This document shows positions 35,278 to 35,878 of a stretch of DNA of 35,878 nt, in pieces. Source of the DNA: an uncultured Faecalibacterium sp. (GTDB lineage: Bacteria; Bacillota; Clostridia; Oscillospirales; Ruminococcaceae). Position 1 is the stretch's first letter; the number at the start of each line of letters is the position of its first letter. The translations under genes were made by a program, and so were the position numbers. Location: NCBI GenBank assembly GCA_934526125.1, contig CAKSZU010000014.1:1-35878 (forward strand). Reading direction: 5' to 3'. The notes under the pieces were generated by a model, which was not told where the DNA came from, did not search any database, and worked only from the letters and a program-made list of their open reading frames with translations.

Positions 35278-35314
35278 TAAAAAACCGCCCGCCCTGCAAG
35301 CAGAGCGAGCGGTA
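35278..35314 (-). terminator. Terminator of the decarboxylase beta subunit gene
   Basis: On the minus strand ACCGCTCGCTCTG and CAGGGCGGGCGGT pair over 13 bp with a few G-U pairs, followed by TTTTTTA. It lies about 16 bases after the stop at 35330. Confidence 0.92.
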
Positions 35315-35329
35315 AAGCTCAGGAAAAAA

Positions 35330-35878
35330 TCAGCCGAAGATGTTGATCAGGATACCGGCTGCAACAGCAGAACCGATAACACCGGCAACGTTGGGGCCCA
35401 TAGCGTGCATCAGCAGGAAGTTGGAGGGGTTCTCGCTCTGGCCGACCTTCTGGGAAACACGGGCAGCCATAGGAACAGCGGAAACGCCTGCGGAACCGAT
35501 CAGGGGGTTGACCTGGCCGCCGGTCAGGGCATACATGACCTTGCCGCACAGGACACCGGCTGCGGTGCCGAAGGAGAAGGCGATCAGGCCCAGCACGATG
35601 ATGAACAGGGTGCGGGTGTTCAGGAAGGTGTTGGCGGAGGTGGTGCAGCCGACAGACAGGGCCAGGAAGATGGTGATGATGTTCATCAGCTCATTGCCGG
35701 CAGTCTTCTGGATACGATCCACGACACCGGACTCCTTCATCAGGTTGCCCAGCATCAGCATACCGACCAGAACGGCGGCATCGGGCACGATCAGGGAGAC
35801 GATGATGGTGACCATGATGGGGAAGACGATCTTCTCGGTCTTGGTCACGGTGCGCAGCTGCTTCATCACGACGGTACG
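35330..35878 (-). CDS. Na+-translocating decarboxylase beta subunit (OadB/GcdB/MmdB family), 3' part
   Basis: The last 182 codons of the membrane subunit of a biotin-dependent sodium pump; the gene continues beyond the right edge. Visible are helices around [28 protein letters not shown] and [18 protein letters not shown], the C-terminal conserved stretch [17 protein letters not shown] and [19 protein letters not shown], and the end INIFG. The family couples decarboxylation of oxaloacetate, methylmalonyl-CoA, glutaconyl-CoA or malonate to Na+ export; the beta subunit alone does not tell which. The alpha, gamma and biotin-carrier genes would lie to the right if this is the usual operon order. 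There is no start codon inside the window. Confidence 0.93.
   Translation of the reverse strand, partial: RTVVMKQLRTVTKTEKIVFPIMVTIIVSLIVPDAAVLVGMLMLGNLMKESGVVDRIQKTAGNELMNIITIFLALSVGCTTSANTFLNTRTLFIIVLGLIAFSFGTAAGVLCGKVMYALTGGQVNPLIGSAGVSAVPMAARVSQKVGQSENPSNFLLMHAMGPNVAGVIGSAVAAGILINIFG

Overview
The window (about 58% G+C by eye, dense coding, strong AGGAGG ribosome binding sites, consensus sigma-A promoters) looks like the chromosome of an anaerobic gut Firmicute of the Oscillospiraceae, most like Faecalibacterium. This rests on the Firmicute-type galT, thyX, the large activase/dehydratase-like proteins, the sodium-pump decarboxylase and the codon bias. It is an inference, not a proven identity. 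I see no rRNA, CRISPR array, prophage or insertion sequence. Most of the window is housekeeping sequence in short operons.

Left part (1-9.6 kb). It starts with the 5' end of a ktrB-like potassium channel gene, a small DUF6061-like gene and tRNA-Pro(GGG), all on the minus strand. Then come uvrB-uvrA (overlapping, minus) and radC (minus). A divergent RluA-type pseudouridine synthase (plus) is followed by a broken GNAT gene. A secreted protein with two tandem NPDL...FG...EGR repeats (minus) lies in a stretch of visibly lower G+C.

Middle (9.6-20.8 kb). A two-gene unit encodes a tandem-domain activase and a dehydratase-like partner, which I remember as one fused protein in relatives. Next is an ATG/TGA-linked pair made of a Spo0A-like DNA-binding protein with a degenerate receiver and a cytosolic kinase-like protein. 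Its 399-base upstream region carries a dense cluster of GCGTC motifs and faces a large MacB/FtsX-type ABC transporter with an unusually long ectodomain. An HD-domain protein and an unknown acidic protein form a small minus-strand operon.

Right part (20.7-35.9 kb). htpG has a textbook CIRCE operator over its -10 box. Its terminator loop holds the -10 box of the promoter for the next gene (XpaC-like membrane protein). galK-galT-cutC follow on the plus strand. A convergent minus-strand operon runs pcrA-thyX-tmk-GNAT-mltG-trhP, joining DNA repair, dTTP synthesis, cell wall cleavage and tRNA modification. Two inverted copies of a dispersed palindromic repeat lie between mltG and trhP. The window ends in the 3' part of a Na+-translocating decarboxylase beta subunit gene.

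The least ordinary items are the Spo0A-like/kinase pair with its motif cluster, the promoter inside the htpG terminator, and the tandem activase with two cysteine pairs at identical 39-residue spacing.
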